A model generated the notes under the pieces. That model had not been told where the DNA came from. It ran no database searches and saw nothing but the letters and a program-made list of their open reading frames with translations. The translations under genes and the position numbers were made by a program. Source: Agapanthus africanus (Eukaryota; Streptophyta; Magnoliopsida; Asparagales; Amaryllidaceae). Taken from it: 64,000 nt of DNA. The stretch lies in NCBI GenBank assembly GCA_030015575.1, contig CM057337.1, positions 379,525,582-379,589,581 of the forward strand. The letters run 5' to 3'. Below are positions 11,395 to 23,784 of this stretch, piece after piece (within the stretch, counting starts at the first letter, position 1; every line of letters begins with the position of its first letter).

Positions 11395-12915
11395 TGTTAG
11401 TTATATGTATGCCCTAGAGGCCATTACTGTACATTGGATGTATATTGTAGTGGATGCTGGGACATATATTGGGAGGACTTTCTTGCTCGACATGATAGTA
11501 TGCTATCTGGTTGAACTTTACATTAACGTGTATACTGGGTGTCTCTCTGTTACATGTTGGTAAAGCCCCTAGGATGTGTACTTGACTACCTGGACTATGA
11601 TGCGGATCATACTAGTAGGGACATGGTAGTCCATAAGTACATCCTTCAAAGTCCCTAGTCGTGGGTGTATCGAGACGGGGCATCGATATACCAGAGTAGA
11701 CTAGCGTATACCTTCTCGACCCATACAGATGGGCGATGTATGATCCCATATCCATTGGTGTTTGACATCAGAGATGATATACGGGTGCTCAGTGGAGACT
11801 GGGTACACTGGACGGACTCGCCGAGAACTCCCAGATGGTATTATACCTTACGTCAGATGGCAGTTCTCTGGTGACACTGGTACAGAGTAGTCTGTTGACC
11901 CGAGATCGTCATAGAGTCTTGTGTGGTTCCCACTGTGCTTTGATTTCCACCTTACCACGTCCAAGAGGTCGTGCAAAACGGTGGCTTTTGGGTACATTCC
12001 CGAATCACATGGAGGCAATGAGCGATAGGAGGGGATTCGTCTCTCCCGGTATAGGGAGTTGATGTTGCGCTGTGTTCGATTGGCTATAACCGGAAATCCC
12101 TGTCCAAGGTTGCTGAGATTTACTGGTAAGTGTTACCAGTAGTTTCTCAAACTGTTATAGACCTCATATCGACACAACTTATCGAACTATTGGGGTCTGA
12201 CGTTTACAACCCCTAGGCGAAATATGCGACATATCAGACGATCAGACCGGACTGTACGGTAGTGTTACTGGTTGGATTCACTGGAGTGTGAGCGGGCTTG
12301 CTCGTCGATCTTCTGATCGCTCAATACCCGGGTGGCCGTTACGTTTAGCAGACCGCTTGCGGCTTGTGGGTGCTTGATATGATCATCACCTGCTGCCGGT
12401 GTATTGACGAGTCTTTAGAGTCCTACACAGAGGTTTCCTGGCTCAAGCGAAACGAAATAGGAGCGCATATAAGATATGTGCGGGACCGAGAATGATACCA
12501 GTATGTTATACTGTATTCGATTCTCGCGATTTGTAACATTGATCGGTTATATGCGTTATAGCCGGGTTATCGGATCAAGTGTTGATTCGATAAGTTGTTA
12601 CTATTGATATTAGTCGGTTATATGCGATATGACCGGGTCGTTAAATCAAGTGTTGATTTAATGATTTAATGTATAATTATATATTTGATATATCACTTTA
12701 CATTAACTAATATAGGTTCACTTAAATGGATTTTCTCACTAGAAGTTCACAAGTTGTATATGTGATATACTTTTGTGCACTTGATTGTATCATGTTTGAT
12801 GATACATGTTAACTTGGTTATGTGTAAAGATTAAACCATGGTTAAGTTAATGATTAGGGTTTTGCTTTTCTTTTTTATTTATTTATTTATTTATTTTGGA
12901 AAGAATAAAGAGAAA
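11395..12915 (+). mobile_element. Element A 3' LTR, left piece
   Basis: It begins right after the polypurine tract GTGGGAGAT and matches 3230-4754 at about 98% by eye. It is interrupted after AGAAA (12911-12915) by element C and resumes at 23096. Confidence 0.92.
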
Positions 12916-15140
12916 TGTAAGTGCAAGGAGGCGCCCCGGCCGTCAATCCGACGGCCAAATGCGGAAGCGGTGATAAACTTTAATTTTTCTTGATCTGACA
13001 AACCGCCGCGCACTAATACCCGGATCGAACCATTAATTAGTCCTAGCTAACTACAAGAAAGGGAAGAGAGATATACCGACTGATCCAAGTCCTCCGGTCT
13101 TCTCGTCGTCGTCCCGATCTCCCGCGGAATGTCCTATCTCTACCTCGTCGCCGGAAGTGCACCACATCGCCTACTTCTTTTACGGGCTCCCACCTCAATG
13201 CCGAGGCAACTCGGGCACGAAGCTGGCTAGTCGACGTGCCCAAGATTTGCTGTAGAATATCAAGTGAGCAAGTCTCAATTTTGGGGTTCATGGAGATGCC
13301 TTTGTGGTGGAGGAAAAAGAAATTGGAGAGAGGTGAGGAAAAATGTGATATACAAAGAATGAGAGTATCATTTTTCTCCCAACCAAAAAGAGAAGCATTT
13401 CCCTCATCCCTTTCCAATAGTGGCCGGCCCCCTTAGGTGATTGGAGAGAGAGAGCAAAGACAAAGGGGTGGGTGGAAAGCAAGTGATGATGAAACAATCA
13501 AATGATCACAACAAAACCCAACACTCCAAAGCAACCATCATCTTTCCACAAGTCAAACCATGATGACAAGAAGAAGTCAAGAAGTCAAGGTCAAGGGATG
13601 GGCTCCATCATAAAACCTTCATGATACAAATATATGCAAAGAACCCCCTCTCCACAAATGCCTATTTGCAACAATGCAAATAAGCCCTCCTCCACCAATC
13701 TTCGGCCAATGAACGATACAAAGGAAATTGGCCGAAACGGAAAGCAAACTGGCAACTCCAGAAAACTGGTCCCGTAATAAATTACAGGAAAACCCCGATA
13801 CTGTGCATACACACCCGCATTTGTATTCCGACCGAAATACAAATGCAATGAGACAAAATCTACACTGTACTATACTAGGATCCGGCTTATACCATAACCG
13901 GCTAGTATGATCCGTTCGATCCTGATCCGTGCAAAACCGCACGTACCTGATCGAACCCTGCCATATAACCATACGGCCTGTAGTACAAACTGTCCGATCC
14001 TGATCCGTGCAATACCGCACGTATCTGATCGGACCCTGCCATATCTCCATACGGCCTCTACAACCTTTCGCCCGAAAGCTGAGTAACTGAATGTTGGGGA
14101 CTCTAAAGACTCGTCAACACCTTGGTTGTGGATTTAACCACTAGCACGTCAGATGTATAAGCCAATACGTAACGGGCTACCAGGTATCGACTAAAAGGGA
14201 CGTCTGTGAGCGAACTCAGCCTGACAACCCTACTGAGCCTGTCAGTGACAATATCCGTACAGTCCGGTCCGTTCGTCTATGAGCATCGCATGGCGGGCCT
14301 AGGGGGTTGGTAAAAGTCAGACCCCCAAAAGCGGTACAAGTCGTGTCGGAGTGTAGCCCAGAACACCCTGAGATACTACTGGAATACCTACCAGTAAATC
14401 TCCTTGCCTCGGCCGAGGGCTTCGTGTAATGGCTCTCCTAGACACAGCACGACCTCACCCCCAATACCGAGAGAGACGAACCCCTGAAGATACGCTCACT
14501 GCCTCCATGTGGCTCGGGACTGTACCCAACTAAAACCTGTTTGCACGACTCCTTTGAGCCGTGGTAGGGTAGTAATCAAAGTACAGTGGGAACTCACACA
14601 AGACAAATGACGATCCCCAGGTCGATGAACTAACCTGTACACATGTCACCAGGGAACTGCCATCTGACGTCTGGTATATGACCAACTAGCATGTTCCCGG
14701 CGAGTCCTGTCCGGTGTACTCATAACCCAATGAGCACCTGTATACATCTTAGGTGATCCAACTGATACCAGTGGCTTGTGAGACCGGCCACCGCCCCTCG
14801 TCGGGGTCTCGACTGTATACACTAGTCTACTCTGGAGTATCGATGCCCTGTCTCGAAACTCACACGACTAGGGACCATTTAAGGATATGCTTATAGACCC
14901 CAGCTCCCACTTATATGATCGCCCTCATACTGCTGGTGGTCAAGCAAGAATCCTAGGGGCTCTACCAACGTGTAATAGCGACTTGTCAGGTCACTTAAAG
15001 CAGTATACGATGATAAAGGTAAACCAGATAGCATACTATCATCTCGAGTAAGACTGTCCTACCGGGATAGGTCCTCCATCAATCATTGCAATCACGTACC
15101 TGTGACCTAATAATTGACTCTGAGGGCACTATCTCCAACA
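12916..15140 (-). mobile_element. Element C 3' LTR
   Basis: On the minus strand it reads TGTTGGAGATAGTGCC...TGCACTTACA. Open frames on it (for example 13043-13417, and 20999-21373 in the other LTR) are near identical only because the LTRs are near identical. They overlap each other on both strands and show no domain. Confidence 0.93.
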
Positions 15141-17650
15141 ATCTCCCACTTGCACTCAAGGCTAATTATTGCGATGTCGCATACTCACAGCCCGTGTGAT
15201 ACCGAACACCCAACTCCTCTACTAGTCAGTCTCACAAAGCTCGTTTGCGAAACTATTGCGTTCGAGGAATAGCCTCAGTGAGTGGATCCGCCTTGATGTT
15301 TCTTTCTATGTCTCTCTATATCTCAAGTTCGCGGAGAAAGCCATCTCCCGAAAAGAGTAATACCTGTCTTAGAATGTGTCTGGATGTCTGATGGGACCTA
15401 GCTCATAAATGAACTCCAAATCCAAACTTCTTAGACTGTATCGTTAACTGAACTTAATCAGTATCCAGCACCATGCCTCCCTCAGTATTGCCTTGGACCA
15501 CCTGTCCAAAATACTGCCCCTCATCAGAAGGGAAACTATAACTCTGACAACCTCCCTGTCGTCCAAGTCACCTTGGAAGCCTGGAATGATAACTGTCTCC
15601 CGAATGAGGCTGTCGTCATCATATCCCTAGAACATCCACTTATGTTCTAAAACTGCTTCCGACTGTTTCTCCAGGATTGGATTAATGTCAACTTATTGCA
15701 TCTAGTGCAAGAACAACATCTGGTGTGGTACTTGACATTTCATGATTGACTCAATTGCCTGAGCAAGTGATCTGCCAATCATGCACTTCCCTCTCTACTT
15801 TAGTCTATAAGACACCTTTAGAGAGGGTGACTCCATCACCTGCAGGTATAATACCGTGCCAGGAGTCGTTCATTCTAAATACTCTTAGAATGCTGTCTAA
15901 GTACCCTGATTGGGAAACCACCCAAATCTAGATCTAAAACCATAGATCTAGTAACCAGTATGTCTGATATAATATCCAAGTCCTGTGTGGAGAAAACCAC
16001 TGTGTGATGACCAAAGTATAACCGATTGTAGTATAGGAGTTTCCTTTCCTACTCTGTGTATGTCATCCAAATACCATGACATCACACCCTACTACCTTCT
16101 CAACAGATCCATCCCCTATTCTGATGAAGTCAAACCTATGACTGTCACATCAGAAATTGATGATCTATCTCCGCTATATCTGCTTTAGTCTATAAATAGA
16201 CATAAGCCACCTGTCCACCAATGCTTCCGCTGCTCCCACTGACTACGACAACCCTCTGGCAGAGTCATATACACGTACACTTCTAAAACTAGTTTAGAAC
16301 GACGCTATACTCATCCTCCCGCCGGGTCTCGCAACCTGGAACAACAGCAATGGTAATTGTGGGTAAACAAGAAGTTCCCTGTCACCGTCCTTGAGGCTAC
16401 CGTGGTACCTCTCGGGTGCCTAAAGTTACCCACCTTATCTGCGGAGTGGCCAATGGAATGTCAATCCGGATTGAATCTTTAGATTCCTTATCAAATCTTC
16501 AGTAATCGTTTTGTGGTTCTGGAATCACTTCCAGTTCTACCATACTCCCACTACTGTTTTCTGAAAAAATCCATTTTTGATAAAACTGTGGCGAGTCTAG
16601 AACAATATCGCTATTGTTCATCCAGATGGTAGAAAATCAACCCTCGTCATAGCCTGGGTCAACCCACAAACAGCCATTACAGAAACGTGCCTTGAGTTGT
16701 CCGGTGTCTGGTTTTAATCATAAGCCGGACAACTCCCCGTACCTTAACACCGTTAAGATATGAACTGTTCTATATCCAATATAGAACCAGAGTCACTGAT
16801 TTAATTAAACCAGATTCAAATCATGCAGCTGTCTCCAGTGCATGTCAACTAAATGGAAGAAGTCTGATCAGCGTTATTCAACTTAGGAATGCTTCCAATT
16901 ATGAGTAACCTGAAAGAGAAGCAAGATCTCTTTATCATTACTATCAACTGAATACCATTCACAAGTATCTATATCTTCGATCACTTTGAAGAATCCCGAT
17001 ACTTGCTACACCTGGTTCTCTACTCTATTCAAATACCTATAACTTCTCCAAATTCGGACCCTGTGTTTCCACGAAACAACTGTCTAAAAACTAGAGAAGT
17101 CATAAGTAAACCGAATTTAGTACGAGGACCAACCCCTCTGTCCTGATGGACTCTGGACAACATACAATACTCTGTATAAGTCCCTTGAGTCTGATAACTC
17201 ATTCACTGTGTGTCGTAGGTTGAAAACTGTACTTATGGTTAAGAAGAATTACACCGTTGTTTAATGCTCCTTACCTAACCATCCACTGATATAGGTAAAT
17301 GTCATAGACATAATTTCAAAAGGTATATCTCACTCTATGAAAATAGACGTACAGATATATCAATTTGAAATTGGTGCATAACAGAGGATATTCAAGACCA
17401 AATATTTGCCGTCCGGCAAATAACCCAGGTGACTTCCTCAAATATCACCGATTACAACGAATCCCGATATAATGAGGATGATCACCTAATTCCCAATAAC
17501 TTACTCCCACTCATCATCTGTAAAACCATACAGATGTGAGAATCATACCTGGTAAATACATACCCTGGAGTAAGTATCTAATCGGGAAATCAGTTTTCCT
17601 TTAACAGTACAAAGTGAAGACTTAAACATTCAAATGTTTCGATGGGGTAT
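15141..17650 (-). pseudogene. Element C: heavily decayed pol
   Basis: On the minus strand the order runs from RNase H near 15200 up to integrase near 17100. Recognisable pieces are a reverse-transcriptase segment at 16220-16290 (the same QWEQR-type variant read in A near 10555) and an integrase segment near 17030-17100 resembling FLMKHKSEAFGKFQEYK of B. No frame longer than about 70 codons survives. The decay contrasts with the ~1% divergence of the LTRs, so the coding damage probably preceded this insertion. Confidence 0.7.
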
Positions 17651-17721
17651 CCCGGTATTCCTAGTAATGCCTCTTCCAGATTCACGACTGTAACCGTATA
17701 ATTCTTTGCCACCGTTCCAAA

Positions 17722-18455
17722 TCCCTTCTTATGTCTTTAGTCATCACCTTCTGCACACCCCTTAGGCCAAATGGTTTTCTTCCTTCCCTACCGTTCGGCA
17801 CCAGCCTATGGTTTGGAAGAAGACTATCCAATAAGCATAATGGGTGTACTGTCCTAATCCCAGGAGCACTCACAATGCGAGAGAAGGTGAAGATAAAAGA
17901 CAACCGAATAAACCTTATTCCTATTTCTCCTGGACCAGAATCCATCCCCGAAGTGGAACAAGTTCCTTTCGAGTTCGTATATAACCATACGATGGAGTAT
18001 CCAATAAACTGTGGATCTTCGTAGTGATACGGAGCGTCCTGGAGAAATACAAAGGTGATTTAGGATTGGCGAAGGAATACTTGGTTTGGTCGTGAATATC
18101 TGTTGCAATTTACTTTGCCCTCTTACTAATCCCTTGCTTTGTCTGAACTTAACACCTTCTGTACACCATCGTTAGGCTAATTGGTTTTCTTCATTCCCTA
18201 TCGGTCGGCACCAGCCTAAGGTTTGGAAGAAGACTATCCAATTTGCGTAATAGGTGTACTATCCCCTAAACCAAGGAGTACTCACAACTTGAGAGAAGGT
18301 AAAAGGAAAAGACAACTGAATAATCCTATCCGTTTTCTCCAGAACCTGAAACCATCCTCGAATAAATTCCTTCGAGTTCGTATCTAACCATACGATGGTT
18401 TTGTCCAATGGAAGTGGACGTTCGTAGTAAAACGGGGTGTCCTGGAGAAAAGGGT
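17722..18455 (-). repeat. Tandem duplication of about 410 bp where gag should be in element C
   Basis: Two copies (about 17722-18045 and 18138-18455) share many blocks at an offset of 403-410 bp, for example CGGCACCAGCCTA and GAGTTCGTAT. They are more diverged from each other than the two LTRs are, so the duplication predates this insertion. It lies between the leader and the pol remnants, the place of gag. I do not recognise its origin. A frame of 87 codons runs through one copy only. Confidence 0.75.
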
Positions 18456-18864
18456 AAAAGTAGGAGTGGCAATGAGGTCTGCAACTCTGACAATCCAAAA
18501 GCCAGTGTTTAAGAAGGTTCGGTCAACTTGGTCACTGAGTCATAGTCATAGGGTCGGGTCAATGGTTGCTGCCAAAGAGAGAGAGAAAAGAAACACTCTG
18601 CGTGCACTCTAATCTAGATCAGAATGGTTACCAATTTATCTAATCTGGAAACCTCCCACTGTACCGTCAAATTCTCCTCCAAACCTGAAAGAAGAATTAG
18701 TCGGGATCACCCGAGGAGTAAACTAACTCATCAGTGGGAATCGGGATCCAACTATCACCGCATGAAAACGTGACGGAATCCGCTCACGCTATCACACTCC
18801 AGAAGGTATGCGCATATCTGGCAAGTTTCAGTTCTTTTGAAACTCCCCATGTGATTTTTACCCC

Positions 18865-19085
18865 ATGCTCTTATGACCTTGACTTTGGCCAACAAATCAT
18901 AAGTCACATGTCAAGTTCTACCCGTCATTCTCCAGGTTGATTTGAATCCACCCGTACCTACCCTTGACTTTGGCCAACAAGGCAGTACGACTGTTCCAAA
19001 CCAACGCATCTATCTATGCTGCGTATGAATAACTAACAGCTACCAAACAATGTGCCTTGACTTTAGCCAACAAACACAGCTTGAA
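18865..19085 (-). ncRNA. Triple stem-loop array in the element C leader
   Basis: Minus-strand TTGGCCAAAGTCAA type hairpins lie at 18879-18892, 18964-18977 and 19057-19070 (the last reads TTGGCTAAAGTCAA). Outer arms pair as CGTAC with GTACG (second) and TTATGA with TCATAA (the copy at 18879). The core pairs TTGGC with GTCAA through a G-U pair, against TTGAC with GTCAA in A. Confidence 0.6.
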
Positions 19086-19214
19086 TACTATTGACTACCC
19101 ATATGAAACGACGGAGGGCTACGAATGGTTTCTGGCGAAAACCTTTAACGTAATGAACTTGATATCGTTGAAGGAACCGGATAGCTTTTTGAAAATATAG
19201 TGACGAAAACCGTT

Positions 19215-19444
19215 GCTAAAGAGGTCACTCCCGGTGAAGGGATCTCGGCTCTTTTCCCGTAGAATGAGGTGCAGGATATTCCAACTGAATACCACGATGC
19301 AAAGCAAAAGTAATCGGCTATAGTGAAGTTATTGCCCTGACGCAAACTTTTTGTCCAAGGGGTCACTCCCGGTGAAGGGATCTCGGCCCTTGCCTCGTCG
19401 ACTGAGGAGCAGGATATTCCAACTGAATACCACGATGCAAAACA
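19215..19444 (-). repeat. Duplicated leader segment, element C
   Basis: Two copies (19215-19307 and 19352-19444) with GTCACTCCCGGTGAAGGGAT at one end and GCAAAG/GCAAAA at the other. They correspond to the A and D pairs. Confidence 0.85.
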
Positions 19445-20612
19445 AAAATGAACGTCCTTGCAATAACAGCTTTTTGAAAAGTGTTCCAACAACATCAGAT
19501 TAGGTTTGTTTTTAACTTGCATTGATCCGAATCAATGCAGTCCCATCAATTGATCACACCACAAAGAACGAAAATAATATGACGTACGTATATGCCATCC
19601 GCATTCGCCACTGGGTCCCGTCATTACCCGTTAGGTTAGCTAACTAACGACAGAGCGGGGACTGGACTAGCACGGATGCAAAACATATACAACATCTACT
19701 AATATATATATACCAATATATTATATTCGCTCAAGGCGTGATAAAATGCAACATCACAGAAATGTACAGCATCACAGAACAATACAGATATCTGGGATCC
19801 CCGTGTTTCACAGAGCCGCTGAAACCCGACGTTCCCCTGGTCGTGTGGATAGCCTGTGCAATGAAATCCTAGACCCCTACGGGCCCGGCAAGTTACCCGC
19901 CAAAACCTGAAGCGAAGCAGCCCCCTTCAGCGACGTGAATGGACCACCCGGCACTTCACGGAATCCGGTAACTTAGGCACCCCTCCTGGGTCAACCTGTA
20001 CCCCCTACGAGTGCGGCGAATAGCCCGCCAATCCAAGAGTGAAACCCCTCCGTCTCAATGCCATGAGATGCGGGCTTGTTGCCCTCTAGAACCCGGCTAT
20101 CCGTGCACCCCTCCGCGGGGCAATCCTAGTACAGAAAGTAAAATATACATACAACGGGTACATCGACCGCAACCTGGTCGTGCCCCAAAAATAATAATAC
20201 AAACAAGCAGTGACGGCAGTCCACATGTCGGACGCTCGCCCCGTAATATCAAATGTACATAATACAACCACAACTGTACTAGCATTGCATCCAGGCTATC
20301 CCCACGACCGATCCGCAACATCACAGCAAAAACAGAACATCAACGTGAAAGTCACGTTCGCAAATCCGTCTAACCGGACTATAGCAGTTAGACCGGATTT
20401 ACCGATCAAGTGACATTCACGGTCGCAGATATAATGTAAATACTGTAAAATAATGTGTTTAAAATATCCGATCAATCAAATTTTAACAAGTGGGCCCCAA
20501 AGCATTACTGTAGCAGATCAAGAAATGCTGGGCCCAATGTTATTATTCCAAAACCTCTATTTTCACCCCAGAAAGATACTGTAGAAATTTGGTGCAGGGA
20601 ACCCAAAATAGT

Positions 20613-20657
20613 GCGGCGGAACCGCGGCCCAAAGGGGTGTTTGGCCGCGGTTCCACG
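20613..20657 (-). repeat. GC-rich palindromic module, element C leader
   Basis: GCGGCGGAACCGCGGCCC, a 14-nt spacer, then GGCCGCGGTTCC. It lies about 200 nt downstream of the primer site on the minus strand. Confidence 0.85.
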
Positions 20658-20857
20658 CTCCTACAGTGGAGTTAGCGCATCGAATTTTCACAGAACTCTT
20701 GTATTTTCTAGTAGATCACTTTTCTGTAACCTGAAAAAAATTTCGACACCAAAAATTTTCAACAGAAAACTGATGTGAACAAAAATGTAGATTTTGGAAT
20801 TTTGGTCGATCGGAAATGCAAAACACATAAAACAAAGCTAGACTAATTTAATGGCGA

Positions 20858-20870
20858 GGCTCTGATACCA
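20858..20870 (-). other. Element C primer-binding site (initiator tRNA-Met)
   Basis: GGCTCTGATACCA is the complement of TGGTATCAGAGCC, one base from the LTR. Confidence 0.95.
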
Positions 20871-20871
20871 C

Positions 20872-23095
20872 TGTAAGTGCACGGAGGCGCCCCGGCCGTC
20901 AATCCGACGGCCAAATGCGGAAGCGGTGATAAACTTTAATTTTTCTTGAACTGGCAAACCGCCGCGCACTTATACCCGGATCGAACCATTAATTAGTCCT
21001 AGCTAACTACAAGAAAGGGAAGAGAGATATACCGACTGATCCAAGTCCTCCGGTCTTCTCGTCGTCGTCCCGATCTCCCGCGGAATGTCCTATCTCTACC
21101 TCGTCGCCGGAAGTGCACCACATCGCCTACTTCTTTTACGGGCTCCCACCTCAATGCCGAGGCAACTCGGGCACGAAGCTGGCTAGTCGACGTGCCCAAG
21201 ATTTGCTGTAGAATATCTAGTGAGCAAGTCTCAATTTTGGGGTTCATGGAGATGCCTTTGTGGTGGAGGAAAAAGAACTTGGAGAGAGGTGAGGAAAAAT
21301 GTGATATACAAAGAATGAGAGTATCATTTTTCTCCCAACTAAAAAGAGAAGCATTTCCCTCATCCCTTTCCAATAGTGGCCGGCCCCCTTAGGTGATTGG
21401 AGAGAGAGAGCAAAGACAAGGGGGTGGGTGGAAAGCAAGTGATGATGAAACAATCAAATGATCACAACAAAACCCAACACTCCAAAGCAACCATCATCTT
21501 TCCACAAGTCAAACCATGATGACAAGAAGAAGTCAAGAAGTCAAGGTCAAGGGAAGGGCTCCATCATAAAACCATCATGATACAAATATATGCAAAGAAC
21601 CCCTCTCCACAAATGCCTATTTGCAACAATGCAAATAAGCCCTCCTCCACCAATCTTCGGCCAATGAACGATACAAAGGAAATTGGCCGAAACGGAAAGC
21701 AAACTGGCAACTCCAGAAAACTGGTCCCGTAATAAATTACAGGAAAACCCCGATACTGTGCATACACACCCGCATTTGTATTCCGACCGAAATACAAATG
21801 CAATGAGACAAAATCTACACTGTACTATACTAGGATCCGGCTTATACCAAAACCGGCTAGTATGATCCGTTCGATCCTGATCCGTGCAATACCGCACGTA
21901 CCTGATCGAACCCTGCCATATAACCATACGGCCTGTAGTACAAACTGTCCGATCCTGATCCGTGCAATACCGCACGTATCTGATCGGACCCTGCCATATC
22001 TCCATACGGCCTCTACAACCTTTCGCCCGAAAGCTGAGTAACTGAATGTGGGGGACTCTAAAGACTCGTCAACACCTTGGTTGTGGATTTAACCACTAGC
22101 ACGTCAGAGGTATAAGCCAATACGTAACGGGCTACCAGGTATCGACTAAAAGGGACGTCTGTGAGCGAACTCAGCCTGACAACCCTACTGAGCCTGTCAG
22201 TGACAATATCCGTACAGTCCGGTCCGTTTGTCTATGAGCATCGCATGGCGGGCCTAGGGGGTTGGTAAAAGTCAGACCCCCAAAAGCGGTACAAGTCGTG
22301 TCGGAGTGTAGCCCAGAACACCCTGAGATACTACTGGAATACCTACCAGTAAATCTCCTTGCCTCGGCCGAGGGCTTCGTGTAATGGCTCTCCTAGACAC
22401 AGCACGACCTCACCCCCAATACCGGGAGAGACGAACCCCTGAAGATACGCTCACTGCCTCCATGTGGCTCGGGACTGTACCCAACTAAAACCTGTTTGCA
22501 CGACTCCTTTGAGCCGTGGTAGGGTAGTAATCAAAGTACAGTGGGAACTCACACAAGACAAATGACGATCCCCAGGTCGATGAACTAACCTGTACACATG
22601 TCACCAGGGAACTGCCATCTGACGTCTGGTATATGACCAACTAGCATGTTCCCGGCGAGTCTTGTCCGGTGTACTCATAACCCAATGAGCACCTGTATAC
22701 ATCTTAGGTGATCCAACTGACACCAGTGGCTTGTGAGACCGGCCACCGCCCCTCGTCGGGTTCTCGACTGTATACACTAGTCTACTCTGGAGTATCGATG
22801 CCCTGTCTCGAAACTCACACGACTAGGGACCATTTAAGGATATGCTTATAGACCCCAGCTCCCACTTATATGATCGCCCTCATACTGCTGGTGGTCAAGC
22901 AAGAATCCTAGGGGCTCTACCAACGTGTAATAGCGACTTGTCAGGTCACTTAAAGCAGTACACGATGATAAAGGTAAACCAGATAGCATACTATCATCTC
23001 GAGTAAGACTGTCCTACCGGGATAGGTCCTCCATCAATCATTGCAATCACGTACCTGTGACCTAATAATTGACTCTGAGGGCACTATCTCCAACA
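20872..23095 (-). mobile_element. Element C 5' LTR
   Basis: Pairs with 12916-15140 at about 99% by eye. Confidence 0.93.
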
Positions 23096-23784
23096 ATAAA
23101 ATGGTGGCTTTCTTTGTTTGTAGTTGAATCTTCATGAAGGTTTGATTTTGTAACCATTTTGTCTTCATGCTTAACCCTAACCATTTAAACAAACCATGGT
23201 CTATTCTCTACACTTAACTAGGATTAGGATATGATAAGTATTCATATTATTTTCTATTTTGAAAATACTCATGATATTCTTTCTTCTTCTTCTTCATCTT
23301 CTTCAATGAAGAAAGCTTGACTTCATCAATGGTGAATTGATGAAATGAGTGAGAAATCCAATTCTAAAGTGAACCCGCTTCCTATTTCTTCATCCTCTAC
23401 CTCTTGCCAAGTAGTATAGGGTGTTTCCTTCCCAAGTTTTCAGGGCTTGGTGAAGGTGGAGCTTGATCTTGTGATGCCTCGACGTAGATCGTCTTCGGCA
23501 TCGTCGTCGATGACTTAGCCCGCTTTTTCTCCGATGAAGCCGATGCTAGAGTCATGGTTCGATTTGGACAGCGGAGAGGACTTCATCATGGAGCTATGGA
23601 GGTGGAGAAATGGATCTACAAAGGTTGTATTTCCGTTCTTTTAGTTTAGTTGTAAACTAGTTTCATTGTTTCGCCTATATATCCCGTTAATGATCCGTAT
23701 TAGGGTTTCTCGGCACCCCTAATTTTTGAAATTGGCATGGTTGATGCCATGGGAGACCTCACTAGTGTGCCTAGGAACCCTGCA
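23096..23784 (+). mobile_element. Element A 3' LTR, right piece
   Basis: It continues the LTR after element C (compare 4746-5434) and ends in CCCTGCA, followed by the CTCGT target duplication. Confidence 0.92.

Larger units (their letters stand above)
18600..20857 (-). other. Element C leader region
   Basis: No gene is supported. Read on the minus strand from the primer site it holds the GC-rich module (20613-20657), the CTAACGG hairpin segment (near 19630-19650), the duplicated segment (19215-19307 and 19352-19444) and the three stem-loops (18879-19070). This is the order seen in A and D. Confidence 0.8.
12916..23095 (-). mobile_element. Element C: Copia retrotransposon in the 3' LTR of A, minus strand
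   Basis: LTRs are 12916-15140 (3' LTR) and 20872-23095 (5' LTR). The reverse-complemented polypurine tract follows the first and the reverse-complemented primer site precedes the second. Flanks are AGAAA and ATAAA, a target duplication with one mismatch. I count about 21 differences in 2225 bp between the LTRs, roughly 1%, making C the youngest of the K>B>A>C stack. The internal 5.7 kb has no gag and only pol fossils. Confidence 0.92.
3230..23784 (+). mobile_element. Element A: Copia retrotransposon in the 5' LTR of B, carrying C
   Basis: LTRs are 3230-5434 and 11395-12915 plus 23096-23784, the second being split by element C. The target duplication CTCGT is exact at 3225-3229 and 23785-23789. 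The LTR starts TGTTAGTTATATG and ends in CCCTACA (left) or CCCTGCA (right). The internal region (5435-11394) holds a leader, a trace of the Gag zinc knuckle and a complete but ruined pol. About 680 bp of gag present in B is missing. The LTRs differ by roughly 2% by eye. Confidence 0.92.

Noticed and set aside
13043..13417. 124-codon minus-strand frame, repeated at 20999-21373
   Set aside because: The repeat is only the duplication of the C LTR. The frame overlaps others on both strands and has no domain, and Copia LTRs do not normally encode proteins.
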